Origin: Tetraselmis striata
Taxonomy: Eukaryota; Chlorophyta; Chlorodendrophyceae; Chlorodendrales; Chlorodendraceae
Direction of reading: 5' to 3'
Assembly: GCA_006384855.1 (NCBI GenBank)
Contig: VCJN01001658.1
Location: 7,501 to 71,500, forward strand
Length of the DNA stretch: 64,000 nt
Below the pieces are notes generated by a model. The model searched no databases. It worked only from the letters and a program-made list of their open reading frames with translations, and was not told where the DNA came from. This document shows positions 36,901-49,508 of the stretch, piece after piece; the stretch's first letter is position 1; each line of letters opens with the position of its first letter. The translations under genes were made by a program, and so were the position numbers.

Positions 36901-39900
36901 TTGATACACATCCTCCTCATCCTCATCGTCGTAGCCCTGCCCAAAGTCCCACAGCCCGTCCTGGCTGCCGTTCCCGGTGAGGGGGCTCCCAAAGGAGCGG
37001 CTCCCGCCGGGCGGCAAGCTGCCCGCCCCCAACCCCCACCCCGCCGGGCTGCCGCTGGTGGGGCACGCCCCGGGCTGCCCCTCCGACGGGTCACTCGCCG
37101 CTGCCTCGGGGGCGAAACCGGCCGCCCGCTCCCCTGTCCCAGCAGAGAGCGGAGTGCTCCCCTCCCCTGCCAGCGCCGGTGTCGACCCCCCAGCGGCCCG
37201 GCCAGGCACGGACGCGGAGGCGCCGGGCGCTGTGTAGGGCCCAGGATCCCCCAGCATCGCGTCCCAGTCCCCGCCGCAGTCCTGCACCTCCGTCTCCGGG
37301 ATGGCATTGTCCCCGCACGGCGGAGAGCGCCGGCTCTCCCGCACACCCACATCCGCGCACTCTGCGCCGTGGGCCTCGCCCTCCAGCAGGCCTCCGCCCT
37401 CCCCATCCTGGCGGCGGTCACTCGGGCTGGGCGCCCAGGCCGCGGGTTCGCCCGCATTGCCTCCCTCAGGCTGGGCCCTCCCCTTGCCCAGCGGCTGGGC
37501 ACTGCTGGAAAGACTTGCCTGGTGCAGCCCATGTTGGTCCGGCGCACCCCGATCCGGAGCAGCACCCGGAGTCTGCGCGCTGGTGACGGCGCCCCCCGGC
37601 TGCGTGTCCGCCCTGCCAGTGGCTGGCGACCCGCCGTGGGCTGCCTGGCTCTCGTGCGGGTGGGATGCGCTGGCGCCCGCCCAGTGGCTAGGCTGAGGCT
37701 GGCACTGGCCGGCCTCCCGGGCAGCTGCGAACCTGCCATCGGCCAGCGCCGCCCCAGGGCTGGTGTCGCGCGCTGCGGCACCCGTCAATACCTCCGTCGG
37801 CATGATTTGCCGCCTTTTGAGAGGTACGCTGTCATGCATCATCCGCCCCGTCTCCTCCTCCACAAGAGAGCCGCCTTCCGGGCAGCGTCTCGTGCCTTGT
37901 GCCAGCCGCCGTGTCAACGGAACGTCCTCCGCCTCGTCCTTCGCCTCATCGGTGCCGGGCGCTGTGTTCCGCGGGACGGCCTGCCAGTTCGCCAGTGGGA
38001 CGTTGTCGTGCGCCAGCCGCATATCCTCCACCCCCTCCCTGTCTTGCCAGCGCACCTGGCTGGCGGAGCGCCTGGCTGGCTTGTTGGAGCTCGCGGGCTT
38101 TGCCCCGCTGGCCATCATCCGATCAGCCAACGGTATACGCTCCAGCTTCTCCTCCCGGCGCTGGGTGGCTTGCCGGCTGGCCAGCGGAACGTTGTCCTGC
38201 GTCAGGCGAATGTCGCCATCCTCCAGGGGCTCTCTCGTATCGGCACGGCTGGCTGCTCGCCAACGCTGCTTTGATGCCTGGCTGGCACCCGCAGCAGGCT
38301 CCGCCCCGCTGGCCATTATCCGATCAGAAAACGGCATGCGCTCCAGCTTCTCCTCCCGGCGCTGGGTGGCTTGCCGGCCGGCCAGCGGAACGTCGTCCTG
38401 CGTCAGGCGAATGTCGCCATCCTCCAGGGGCTCCCTCCTGTCGGCACGGCTGGCTGCTTGCCAACGCTGCTTTGATGCCTGGCTGGCACCCGCAGCAGGC
38501 TGCGCCCCGCCCGGCGTCATCCGATCAGCCAACGGCGTGCGCTCCAGCTTCCCCTCCCGGCGCTGGGTGGCTTGCCGGCTGGCCAGTGGAACGTTGTCCT
38601 GCGTCGGGCGAATGTCGCCATCCTCCAGGGGCTCTCTCGTATCGGCACGGCTGGCTGCTCGCCAACGCTGCTTTGATGCCTGGCTGGCAGCCGAAGCAGG
38701 CTGCGCCCCACCTGGCGTCATCCGATCAGCCAACGGTATGCCCTCCAGCTTCTCCGCCCGGCGCTGGGTGGCTTGCCGGCCGGCCAACGGGACGTTGTCC
38801 TGCGTCAGGCAAATGTTTCCCTCGTGCTCCTCCTCCCCGACAGAATGACCAGCAGAGCGCCGGCGCTGCGTTGGTGACTGGCTGGCATCCACGGGTCTTG
38901 CGGCACCCGCCATCATCCGCTTACCCAGCGGCATGCGCTGAAGGACCTCCACACGATGCTGGTTGGCTTTCCGGCCGGCCAACGGGACGTTGTCCTGCGT
39001 CATCCGCACGGTATCCTCCTCCGCCTCGTGTGTTCGCCCAGGTGCGCAGCTGCTTGAGCGCCATCGCTCCCGGGACTCCTGGCCTGCGGGCACGAGCAGT
39101 GTGCCGCTCGCCATCATCCGCTTGCTCAGTGGAACCCCCTCCAGCTTCGCGTGCTGCTGGGTGGCTCGCCGGCCGGCCAGCGGAACGTCGTCCTGCGTCA
39201 TCCGCACCTCCTCCGGCATCTCCTGCCTGGAGGTGGGGCTGGTGGCGCGCCGGCCCTGCTTTGTCTCGCCATCCCCGGCGGGCCGTGTTGCTTTGAGGCC
39301 CATCATCCGGTTCCCCAGCGGCATGCACTCAAGCTCCTCCTCGTGCTGCTGGGTGGCCTGCCGACTGGCCAGCGGGATGGCGTCCTGTGTCAGTGGCACT
39401 CCGCCGTCCTCCTCCTTTGCGGGCTGAGGCCTGGCCGAGGCCCATCGCTGCCGTGATGCCGGACACGCCCTCCCCAGCTGCTCTGTAACGCCCGCCCTCA
39501 CCCGCTCGGCCAGCGTCATGCCCTCGAGGTCCTCCCCGCGCGACGGACTGCCTGTCGCCTCGGCCGGCAGTGATTGCTTGCCTTGCTGCTGAGCAAGAGA
39601 GCGCTTCCACATGGCCAGCGGCACATCCTCGCCCACCTCCTTCTCGCAGCTGGGCGATGACGGCTTGCACGGGCGATCACGCCGGCGGCCGCCCAGAAAA
39701 GGCGGCACAGGGTGCGGGCTGGGCTGCTGTCCTGCCTGCTCTTCCCCGCGCCGCAGCGGCTGCGTCAGCGAGAACCCCGGCCGGCCCTGCCCCGCCCGCC
39801 TGGTCGCGAGGGTTAAGTCCGCCTCGTCATCTGTCTCTTGGGAGGCTCCCACGACGACGTCGCCTCCCGGGAGGCATGCCCCTGCTGCCTGTGGGGTGTC

Positions 39901-42900
39901 GGCCTGCGGCTGCTCTCTCGGCGCTGCGCCTCCACGGGCAGACGCTCCCGCCTCCTGAACTCCGCTGGGTCGTTCCTCCCGCAGCGGCTGTGTCAGCGAG
40001 AATCCGAGGCCCCCGCGGCTCGGGTGTCGGAGCGCGAGCGGAACATTGGCATCTGAGTCTGACTCGGAAGCGGCAATGCACTCCTCGTCCGGACCCTCGC
40101 TGGGGAACAGGCTGGCGGAGGGGCGCTGCAGGGTGAAGCGTGGCTGGTACCCGCCAAGCAGCGGCTGCTTCTGTAGACCTCTTGACTTCTGCGGCGAGTG
40201 GGGGCTCCATAGCTGCCTTGCCAGGGCCTCGCCATCGCTGGGTGCAGCTCCAGCCGCCGCGCTGTGCCCAGGAGCGTCGGCCAAGCTGGTGGCGCGACCA
40301 GTGCCGGGCGCATGTGTCACCGGGAGCCGGTCATCCTGCGCCTTCTGCCCTCCGTGTATCGCAGCCCCGCCATCGCCCACAGTTTTCTGCGGCAGCGGTG
40401 GTGATGCCTGCGACTGACCGATGCAGGCTGCCATGCCGCGGCCCTCTTGCAGTAGATTCAGCTGGGAGTCAGGTGTGGCGGCGACAGCGTCCACCTCAGC
40501 AGTACCCACAGGGTCAGTGGGGCCATCTTCGCCGGCGACCTCCCCAGCGCCAGCACAGGACGTGTCCCCAGCTTGGCTGATGTACTCGCCAGCAGGCTGC
40601 TGCCACTGATCTTGAGGGTCGCCAGTGTGCTGTTGCGGCGTCCCGAGGTCCATCACCGCGCCAGCGCCTGGTGGGTTGTGCTGTTGCTTCTCAGGGGCGC
40701 GTGCGGAGGGGTGATTGCCCTGACAATTGCGTTCCACAGCATCCACGCCATCGTCAGGTTTGATGCCAGGAACTGCGGCGGTGTCCAAGCTGTGTGGCTG
40801 CGGAGAGGCGGGCCGGAGGCTGAGTGCGGCGCCGGTGGAGGCGAGTGCGGTGGAGAAGGCCCAGCAGGAATCGGGCTCCATCAGCCGCGCCAACCGGCGC
40901 AGGAGGCCGCCTTGGGGCGGATCGGGTGGGCTGGTAGGGGCAGCGGCTGGGCTGGTCAACCCGCAGCCCCCAGCAGCCTCCAGCAGCGCTTCTGCGTCGC
41001 CCGTCACACCGAGCAGGTCAGGAAGCAGTGGCTGCGAGTACACAGTGCCGGCCCCGGGCTCCACTGCCGCGCTGCCTGGATTCCCTCGATGGCAGCTGTC
41101 GATCGCTGAGCCTTGCCCACAGGCAGCCTTCCATGACCTTGCTGGGCCACCAGCGCGAGTCTCAGCCTGACAAACACAGCAGGAGAGTCCCAGTGAGTCA
41201 GAGCCTTGCTCAAACATACTCGCACTCTATCGGCCTTCCGGGAAACAAAACCCGAGGCCGAAAGCATGCATGAGGTCGATGGGAAGTGTACGCCAAGTTT
41301 TAGATGCGCTCATGAGGCCGCTTCTGCAGGTAAGCGTTAGCCCCGTTAGCTTATTATTGCGCTTATGTCTCCTCTTATTTTGGTGAAAGAAATAGTCTCA
41401 AATGGGTTGTTTATTTTTTTTGTGGAAGTAAGCCACTGGCTCAATTCCATGATGTACAACAAGAAGCGCAGCCATGTGAAGTGAAGTGAAGCGCAAAGGG
41501 CAAGGGTGAACAGCCCTTTGCGGCGAGAAGGTGCCTGCCGGCAGCAAAGGGTCCATATGGATAATAAGCCCGGGGCGTTCGGGGTCTGTGCTACCGATGA
41601 CTCACCCCAGCGCCCTCATGCGCCAGCAACGTCCGCAGATGCTCGCTTGGGATCAATGCCACCGGATGTCGCCCCGACGCCTCAGGATCGCGTGACGCAG
41701 CAGCTAAGGGCGGCGCTGGCGGAGACTCTCCCTCCACCGCGGGCTCCTGCTCCTGCTCCGTGGGCTCGCAGGCGCCACCGTCATGCTTGCCGACCAGCGA
41801 CGCAAAGGCAGCGTCTGCATCGCCACCCTCCACAGGCGCGGCCTCGTGTGGACCCAACCAGTTGTTGTCGTCTGCCTTCTCCTGGGACGGCGGGGTGCCG
41901 TCAGGGATGATGCGCTCAGGTGGCAATGGAGGACTGGAGGGCGGGGTCGGAGGCTTCGGCGATGGCGGTGGGGAGTCGTCGATGATGACCACTACATCCT
42001 CCGGCTTTTCCGGCAGGTCTCCGTCGGACGAGGAGGGGGAGCTCAGGGCCCGGTCGCGACCTCGCCAACTTCTGCCTGGGGCCACTGCTCTCTGCTTGCT
42101 CGGCGCCGCGCGTATCTTCATCACGTCGTCCAGCTCAGCAACACCCTCATCGTCATCAGAGCTTGCCTCCCTGCTGGTTGTGGGAGCTGCCGCGGTGGTT
42201 CGCCCTGCGCCGCCGCCCCGCCCCCGGCCTCGGCCTCGGCCTCGCCCACGCCGACCTCGGCCGCGGCCCCGAGAAGCACTGGCTGCGTTGGGTGACGGCG
42301 GCACCTGTCGCAGTCATGAAATAGGCCCCGTCAGAATTGTCGCATCAGACACTGCGATGCGGTTCGCCGCTGACTCGAACACTTGGCGCAACTTAGCGTG
42401 CATAATGGGTAGGCATGTACAGCTGTTATGCTCGCTAGATTATGTGGGCGCTGCATCCCAGAAGACTGAGGGAGACACCCAAGTCTTATGTCGTTGTGCC
42501 AGTGTATTTTGTGCCCATACCTATGCAGATATAGACGCGCTTCAAGTCTTTGCAGAGGGGGGCGCAACTGGCAAGTTATTGCCCCATCCCCTGTTTGGCG
42601 GCGGGAACAAGGGCAGCGCCATGAAAGGGGGCAGCGGGGGAGGCAGCCTGGGTGGGGAGTCACCTCGGTGGGTTGAGGAGTGAGGTCGACGCGGAGCATG
42701 CGGGGATTGAAGGCGCGCGGCACCATGCGAGGGCTGCGCTTGTACAGATCAAACTTGCCGCCGCCGTTGCGGAGCTGTCGATGCAGGTTATGCGTCACCT
42801 GAGACGCGCCCAGCGCAGCCACCAGCCCAGCCGTCAGACCAGGCAGGTGACAGCGTGCCATGAGAGAAGTGCAGCATTACTGGCATGTAAGTCTATTCTG

Positions 42901-45900
42901 AGGGCTTGCTTTGCACTAGGGGTGGAGAACTGTATTGGTGCGGTGGTGTGGGGGCAGGCTGGTCAGGCATCTACCTCCTGGTTACGGTTGTAATCGTTCT
43001 CCTCCTTCCCCTCCGCCAGTATGTACACCACACGGCCTTCCTTGTGCCGGCCGGTGCGGCCCATGCGCTGGATGTTGCGCGTCGGGGAGGCCGCCCCGTC
43101 AAAGCAGACGATCAGGTCCACCGCCGGGATGTCCAGCCCCTCCTCGCCAATGCATGTGGCCACCAGTGTGTTGAAGGCGCCCGCGCGGAACTCCTGCAGC
43201 ACCTTCTTCTGCTCGCTCTGCTTCATGCCGGCGCCGCCCGCTCCACCGCCCTGTCCAATAAACGCCCTGCAGTGCCGAGGACGGCATGCCTCAGAGAGCT
43301 CACCGATCAGCTGACAGCAGCCACTGTCGCAGGCAATGCCATGGAACCTCTGCCAGAGTGAGGACTCAAGGGCATACTTGGCGCTGACCACGTCAGTGTG
43401 GCGACACAGCATGGTCACAATATGCTGCACGCTTTCCCGCAGGTTGGTGAAGATGATAACTCGCCCCGCCTCGCCGTCAGCCTGGGAGAAGTGTTCCAGG
43501 ATGACCTGCTCCAGCATGCCCATCTTGGGACTGTCGGTGCCGCTGTCCGCGAGCCGAGCAAGACGCCCTTGGAACTGGCGGACCAAAGTGCGCAGCGCAG
43601 AGCGTGCCATTCCAGATAGAAAGTGGGCAGAAGGTATTCAGACGCCGACATTATCCCAGACATGACTAAATTCTACCCTTGGGCATTGCTGTGATACCAG
43701 AACAGCCGCATCCGATACCGCCCCTCAGGGTCGGCAGCGGGCATACCTCGGTGAATTTGAGGTCCCCCTGCAGCTGCCGCAGCGCTGGCTTTCCCATGCT
43801 TGTCTGCAAGTGGTCATACGCTTGACCGTGGCCATACTTTTCCAGCTGCTCAATTGTTGATGCCAGAAAGATGGCCTGTAGGATGATGGGCCATTGGCAG
43901 CTGTGAGAGCGTATCCATGACCGTCCATGTGAAGAAACTTGATATGGCGTGAGGGGTTGAGAGGCTGGGGTTGAGAGGCTGGGGGGGGGAGGGGGGGGGG
44001 ACCTGCTGGAAGGTAAGGAAGACCTCGCGAGCATTGCCTGATCCCTCTGCGGGGTTGGTCCGGTAGCGGTCTTGCGCTGTGATAAGGCTGTAGCGCTGCA
44101 CGTTCTCAGGCGTGCAGTTCCAGAACACACGCAGGCTGATCAGCTTGCGTAGCACGCCGCGCTGCACATCCAGCAGCGTGTTGCGACAGTACTCCAGCTC
44201 CCTGAAGAGGGCACCCACCAAACGATGGACACCTGTCAGTACTCAGCGGCAGAAGCGCCGGCCAGCCTACGGTTCCACCCTTGATCGACAACCCTGGGAC
44301 ATCCTAGCAAGGCAGCCGCAGCCCCCCCCCCCCCCCCCCCCCAAGCCCCATCCACCGTGCTTGCCGCTTGCGCTAAACACAGTACAGAGGACTATCGCAA
44401 CGCTCCAATGCAATCCAATGAGGCACCACCCACTTATTGTTGCCTGACGATACGACTCGCACGTCCAACTGCCTCCTGAACGAGTAGCTCTGCACATCAA
44501 CGTCGTCCTCCCCGCGGAACTCAATCCGCGAAATCATGAGATGACGGATGACCTCCTGCACAGCAAGAGTACTTGCTCAGCTGTGTCTGCATGCCGGCTT
44601 TGCTGGGGTCTCAGAGGCAGTTTGGGGGGGGGGGGGGGGGGGGGGGCACCTGAACTGCGTCAAAGCGGCTGCCGGGTGTTGCGCTGAGGCCCAGCAAGCG
44701 GAACTTGACCCCCGCCTCGCGGATCTGCCTGCCAGTGCCCAGTACACGGACATGGCCGCATCAGCGAGCGTCCCGGTGGCGCCACCCTGCCACCTATACC
44801 TGATCCCTTGAGCCTCTATTCCCGACGTCCCGTGCAGGGAAGATCTGAGAATGCACACTGGAAAGACAAGATACATTCACCCTCCCACACACATGCAGGC
44901 CTCCCCCGCGCGGTCCCCGCCCAGCAAGGCGACACGGCCTCAGTTCTCCGCAACAACCAGTGCGCCCGAGCCACGAAGGCATCGCGTTGATGCCGGGCCC
45001 ACACTCCCTGCAAGCCCGGGTAGGCCGGCGCCTGCAGCAGGCAGGTTGGCGGCACTCACTTGATGGCCTGCACAATGGGGTGGTTGCCGGTGGCGCGGTG
45101 GCACTCGTCCACGACGAGGCACACGATCTTGTCAATGGGGCAGATGCCTTTGGAGACGTCGTTGTTGAGCGTGGCGGGCGTGCAGTAAAACACCCGCTTG
45201 CGGTCCCACAGGCGAGCGCGCTCGTCCGCCTTGGTGTTGCCAGTGAGCTCCTGCACGCAACGGGCCCAGTGGAAAAGCGGTGGGCGCCTGGGGAGAAGAT
45301 ATGGCAACGGCAACTGGCGGGGGCGCGGCAGAGCTGGACAGGGACAGTAGTGAATGAGCAGGAAAGAGCAAGGGGGTGGGGGAAGGGGGAGGTGGGGTTC
45401 TGTACCTGCGTCACTAGCTCCGGCAGTCCTGTCTTGTCCCCGCAGGCTTGGACCTGCTGCGCCACAAGCGGCCGGGTGGGCGCCACAAACACGATCTTGC
45501 CCTGCGAGGCACCAAGCAGGGGTATCATTCCCACGATCCCATGCGCATACAGTATGCCGGATGGCCAGGAGCAGCGCAGGGATTCCTGTAGGTTCTACTG
45601 ACACCAACCTGTGGGAACCAGCGGTAGAAATTGTACATGACCACTGCGGCGATCATGGTCTTGCCCAGGCCGGTGGGCAGGCAGCAGAGCGTGTTGGCAA
45701 AGAGCGCCGCCTCCACGATGGAAACCTGGTACTCGCGCGTCGGCACCTGGCTGGGGTACACCCAGTGCGCCGCGCGTTCGGGGTGGATGCTCAACCCGCA
45801 GGAGGTGGCCACCAGCGGTGTGGCGGCGCCTGCGGGTTCGGGGCTGCCGGACGGGGAGTGTGCGGGCGGGGGCGTCGCCGGGGTCGCGCGCCCGCCGGTT

Positions 45901-46775
45901 GCCCCAGGCGGACTGGAGAAGTGATCCCAGCCGCGATCTGCCTCCTCAAGCACCCCTGAGTCCCCACATACCACGCTTGTGCTCCCCACTGTGTAGGCGG
46001 CGCCGCCCGGCGGGTGCGGCCGGACACCCCACAACTGCGCCACCGTGGGCTGCTGCTGCGGCGGCGGCGGCGGCGGCGGTGCTTGCCGGCCGCTGCTTCC
46101 CCCGCCCCCCGCGTGGCCCCACACCGGCTGCCCGCCCACATTGGCGCAGTCTCTCAGCGGCTGGCGCTGTGCCGGCTGGGCACTTAGCGCGTGTGCCTGC
46201 GCGATTTTCCAAATGGAGTCGCGGTCAGCCACAGGTAGCTGGTGTGGCACTGTTCAGGGCCTGGTCGGGCGGGATGGGGGCGAGATTCAGGGCAGGCGGA
46301 TTCGGGGAAGGTCTGGGAGAGGCATGCCTTGCTAGAGTTGTGCTGCTCCACTAGCTGGTCCAACAAGTCAAAGTCCTGTGTGTGCGGCGGGGGGGGTGGG
46401 GGGGGGGGGGGGGGGGGGGGGCAACTGAGTTCGGACTCGACAAGATCAAGGGCAGCATAACCAAGATAGTGCTTCTTGAAGCCCCGGTGTGACCGACACG
46501 CCCTGTGCCTAGAGACAGCCCTGGGCGCAACTAAGTGGCCAGATAGTGCTGCCAGCTCGTCCCAACCCCCACCTCGTACAATTCTCCAAAGCAGCCCCGA
46601 GCCAAGAGGTTGTCACAAACGGGGACAGAACCCCTCCCTCGCCTGGGGTGGCCAGGCCTGGCCTAGCTTGCCATGTCGCCACTTCACCCCCCCCTTCTCC
46701 CCGCGTTCAGTGCTTGGATGCAGAGTAAGGATGCGCAGCTGCACTCACCAGGTCCTCCTCGTCCACAGGCTCCAT
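31816..46775 (-). CDS. FANCM: FANCM-type DNA translocase/helicase with C-terminal PHD finger
   Basis: Eighteen exons join in phase to about 2,924 aa: 46775-46749, 46375-46328, 46238-45609, 45501-45406, 45250-45060, 44728-44650, 44555-44434, 44201-44003, 43875-43747, 43574-43378, 43266-42975, 42798-42664, 42304-41606, 41166-36624, 36026-35414, 34575-34405, 33626-33295 and 32087-31816. The SF2 helicase core is unmistakable: [60 protein letters not shown] and QRMGRTGR. It is followed by [14 protein letters not shown], diagnostic of FANCM. The C-terminal CFFEEEAD acidic segment and [12 protein letters not shown] resemble conserved C-terminal FANCM segments. The chain then ends in a PHD finger (CAFC, CDTC, HLAC, WSCPNC) and an acidic tail. 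The family remodels stalled forks and limits crossovers. No ERCC4 nuclease or HhH domain is seen. Confidence 0.9.
32180..32340 (+). repeat. Degenerate telomere-like (CCCTAAA) array in the last FANCM intron
   Basis: Repeated AACCCTAA / CCCTAAAC units interrupted by T-rich variants, about nine recognisable units. The perfect plant-type unit is CCCTAAA. It lies inside the 1,207-bp intron that splits the PHD finger, between 33294 and 32088. Confidence 0.8.
32945..33110 (+). repeat. Copy of the intronic foldback-family repeat
   Basis: Contains AAATTGGGGGTGCATTCAACC, the TATAGTTTCCGTCTTCATTTG block, CCTCTGGCAGGTAGGGCGGG and CATTCGCAGTGTTTTCATTG, all shared with the 34.9-kb element. It lies in the same intron as the telomere-like array. 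Confidence 0.8.
34740..35355. repeat. Full-length foldback element with about 300-bp inverted arms
   Basis: The left arm (34,740-35,045) and right arm (35,065-35,355) are imperfect reverse complements along their whole length. Outer parts match (34,765-34,885 against 35,220-35,340, for example the GTACAAGC / GCTTGTAC blocks). Inner parts match as well (GGGCTTGCATGCAACC at 34,907 against its complement near 35,190, and GTTTCGTCGACATTTGATC against its complement near 35,130). The centre is near 35,055. It is inserted in FANCM intron 15. Such a structure fits a MITE or foldback transposon. I could not identify a target duplication. Confidence 0.8.
37790..39440 (-). repeat. 201-bp in-frame tandem repeats encoding 67-aa units in FANCM
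   Basis: Three nearly identical units begin near 38220, 38421 and 38622 (exact 201-base spacing), with about five more diverged units on both sides. Each encodes [18 protein letters not shown], then [19 protein letters not shown], then [20 protein letters not shown]. The core (D-x-V-P-L-A-x-R) also occurs singly outside the array. The period is a multiple of three and the 4.5-kb exon stays open, so the repeats are part of the protein. Confidence 0.9.
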
Positions 46776-47834
46776 CCCGCCGGCGTTGTTGCTATGGCTG
46801 CGGCCGGACGGCTGGACGGCGTCGGGGGAGCCTAGACGGCGCGACCGGACAACGGCGCGACCGGTCTGCTGGGCGACCAATCGACGCCACCACTCCAGCC
46901 TCCGACAGTCGGCCGCCGGCGATGCAAGCTCGAGCGGGAACGGTCCGGGGTTATTTGTACGGCTGGTAGGCGGTGTTCGGCGGCCGGCCAGCTAGAATCC
47001 GCAGCGCCCATCGCGTTTGAGTGCAGTGTTGCCGTGCTGTGCTGCTTGCGGGAGTTTGGGGTGGTGCTGCTCCTGCGGGCGCGATATTTCGTAATTCAAA
47101 TCAAAACGTTGCTCGGTCGATAAGCCATGACGTGTCCGGGCGGGAGACCGGCGGTTTTTCTTTTTACCCGGCCCGCTGCGCCGCGCCGCGCCCGGCCGGG
47201 AGGGAAAAAAACCCACGGGTGCCGACTACAGGTATAATGAGAATGCCTACCTCTCTTTGAACTGTTTAGAGCTGTTTTCTTCGGGTTTCGTTTTTCCCCG
47301 CCTTGCCCTTAGGGTATGCGGGTGCCGACACCAGTACTGGTGCTTTACCACGGGTGCAAGAATACTGGTGCTTTGGCACTCATTTATAGTGCTTTAGTAA
47401 TGAGAGCCGATGTACGTCACTTTGCGTGCCGCCCACTACGGCGAGAACGGCGGTCACCCCGTACCCATCAATCTTATAAAACGATCATCGTCCATTAGAC
47501 TGGAGCAGTCTCTTAGTTTTGTGCTGGCCTCCTGCCCGCACAACCCGCCCTCCCTCCCTTTTTGTGGCTCTTTGCCGCAAGTACTCCGTCCTTTTTGGCA
47601 AATGTTCCCTGCCTACCTCCCTTTGAAATCCGCGGAATATCCTTCCCTGTAGCGGTATTCGTTGCTTAAGCACTACTACACCGTCACCGGCAGGAATCGC
47701 GTCTATAGGTACCGGTGTAAATTACATCAAATGTAAGAAAAAATAAAGGCCAGTAATAAATCCACCGCTAAAATCAGTACCCGTACCGGCTAGGAGATCA
47801 ACAGGAGCAATCCGACTACGGGGAAGGTCCTTAC
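46776..47834. other. Intergenic flank between the FANCM start and the hAT element
   Basis: The first part is the FANCM 5' region (GC-rich, with a GCCCGGCCGGG-type palindrome near 47.2 kb). The rest holds no supported gene. The 8-bp duplication GTCCTTAC at 47827-47834 ends it. Confidence 0.55.
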
Positions 47835-48539
47835 CAGGGTTGCCCTGAAGGGGCTTCAGTTCAGGCCACTGCAGGCTGAAGTCCCGACTTCAGCTGAATT
47901 CAGTTCAGGCTGAATACCTATAGCGAAAATGGCCTGAATACCCCCTACCTGAAGTCCCTCTAAACGTACGAGTATATATTGTGCAGTGTTAAACGGTGTT
48001 TTCAGTTTCTGTAATGCGTCATCCTGCACTTGCGGTATTCCTTGGTGGGGCGGCAACGCAGGCTGGCGCCCGCCGCCAAGGAATACGGAATACAGCATCA
48101 CCAAATGGCGCGCGATCACAGCACTACACTCTCCACTCTCAAGTCTCCAGTCTCAACCCTACGCCCAGTCCCCCCCCCCCCCCCCCCCCCCCGCCGAGCT
48201 TATTATGGAAGCCGCGCAGGTTGCCTCGGAGGCCGCCGAACCTTACGCCGGCGCTGCGGAGGCCGAAGTCGGCATGCATGCAGCCGGCCACGAAGAGAGC
48301 ATGCCGCCGCTGCCACCAGGCTTGCGCCCCGGCCCATCCCGCCATACGAACCGCCGCAACGTTGGCGACTCGTCGCAGTCCGCTTTGCCCCGGCCCGACA
48401 GTGCCAGCGCAGAACCACCGATAGAACTTGACGGTGACGATGAGCAAGCAGCCGGCATCCCATGCGATGTTGTAGACATGCCCAGTTCCACTATCTACTG
48501 ATGACTGCCATATGTGTTTTGGATGTGTACGTGCATAGT

Positions 48540-49250
48540 TTCACCTTGAGCAAGATTCAGAATAAACTTAAATTTTGCATCACCTGGACCAAGAAGTCCT
48601 CCAAGGGCTGGCACGCGCTGCTCCTCGCATGCCGTGAGATGCGGGTGAAGGCTGTCAAGTTCATCACACCAGTGAAGACGCGCTTCACCGGCGTAAGTTT
48701 ACACAACATGCCGTGCTGTTTTATATTACTCCTGAGCTGATGTGCATGCCCTGTCGTGCTGCAATACAATATACTGACATGTGTAGTGCTTGCATGTGCA
48801 CGTCAGACATGGAGCATGCTGAGGAGCCTTATCACAACACGTGCCGTGGTGGATCACCACCTGTATGGCACAATGCCGCAGACCGCCAGCACAAACTTGC
48901 GAGAGCGGCAGCCCACCCACGCGGAATGGTCTGTGGCAGCGGCCATGGAGGATGTGTTGTCCACCCCTGCAAACTCGGAATTGGAATTGGCACGTATGTT
49001 GCTTGCAATCCCTGCTAGTCAGATAGAGTGTGAGCGTGTGTGCTCTCTCGCTGGCCTAGTCACGCAGAGCCTGCGGAATAAGATGGGTGTGGGGAATATG
49101 GCCACTGAAGTATTCATACACAAGAATGCAGACCTTGTAGGTTGCACGGGTGGACGCTGCTCTCTCGTACAACTTTGGCTAGGAGTGTTACATGCTCTCT
49201 TTCAAGCCGGGTATCAAGGCCACCGAATCGTAAGGAAGTCATCAAGACAC
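48540..49250 (+). pseudogene. hAT transposase remnant (C-terminal dimerisation region)
   Basis: At about 48,980-49,130 the frame encodes LARMLLAIPASQIECERVCS and TQSLRNKMGVGNMATEVFI, the conserved hAT C-terminal dimerisation motif. At about 48,600-48,690 another frame encodes SSKGWHALLLACREMRVKAV and ITPVKTRFTG, resembling the core upstream of it and ending at a GTAAGT donor. The catalytic core between and before these is missing or unrecognisable. A GC-rich frame at 48,205-48,501 (start MEAAQVASEAAEPYAGAAEA) may be a former N-terminal exon. The element therefore could not move by itself. Confidence 0.75.
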
Positions 49251-49434
49251 AAGTAGCCTGGAAAGACGGGAGGCCGGGTCGGGGTTTTTCATCAAAGTTA
49301 CGTAAGAATTTCTTTACAAGCACTAAGTAATTTATTGGCCACTGTCTCTTGGGGGGGGGGGGGGGGTAAGGGGGCGCAAAGGCACGCCGGCGGCCCGCCG
49401 ACCACCTCTTGCTCAGCGGAACGGCATGAGCACA

Positions 49435-49435
49435 C

Positions 49436-49505
<70 letters not shown>
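49435..49505. repeat. (TA)n microsatellite
   Basis: About 34 uninterrupted TA dinucleotides inside the hAT element, near its right end. A smaller TA/TATG run is at 33,903-33,946. Confidence 0.97.

Positions 49506-49508
<3 letters not shown>

Noticed and set aside
36496..38274. 592-aa plus-strand frame, and others (361, 465 aa) on the plus strand over 36.5-39.3 kb
   Set aside because: Antisense shadows of the 4.5-kb FANCM exon; low-complexity R/A/P composition, no domain motif, and the minus frame is longer and spliced in phase.
38100..38800. Regular 201-bp repeat considered as a CRISPR or satellite array
   Set aside because: Units are contiguous, coding and in frame, with no repeat-spacer pattern.
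48205..48501. GC-rich frame starting MEAAQVASEAAEPY as an independent gene
   Set aside because: It lies wholly inside the hAT element and has no recognisable domain; kept only as a possible former transposase exon.
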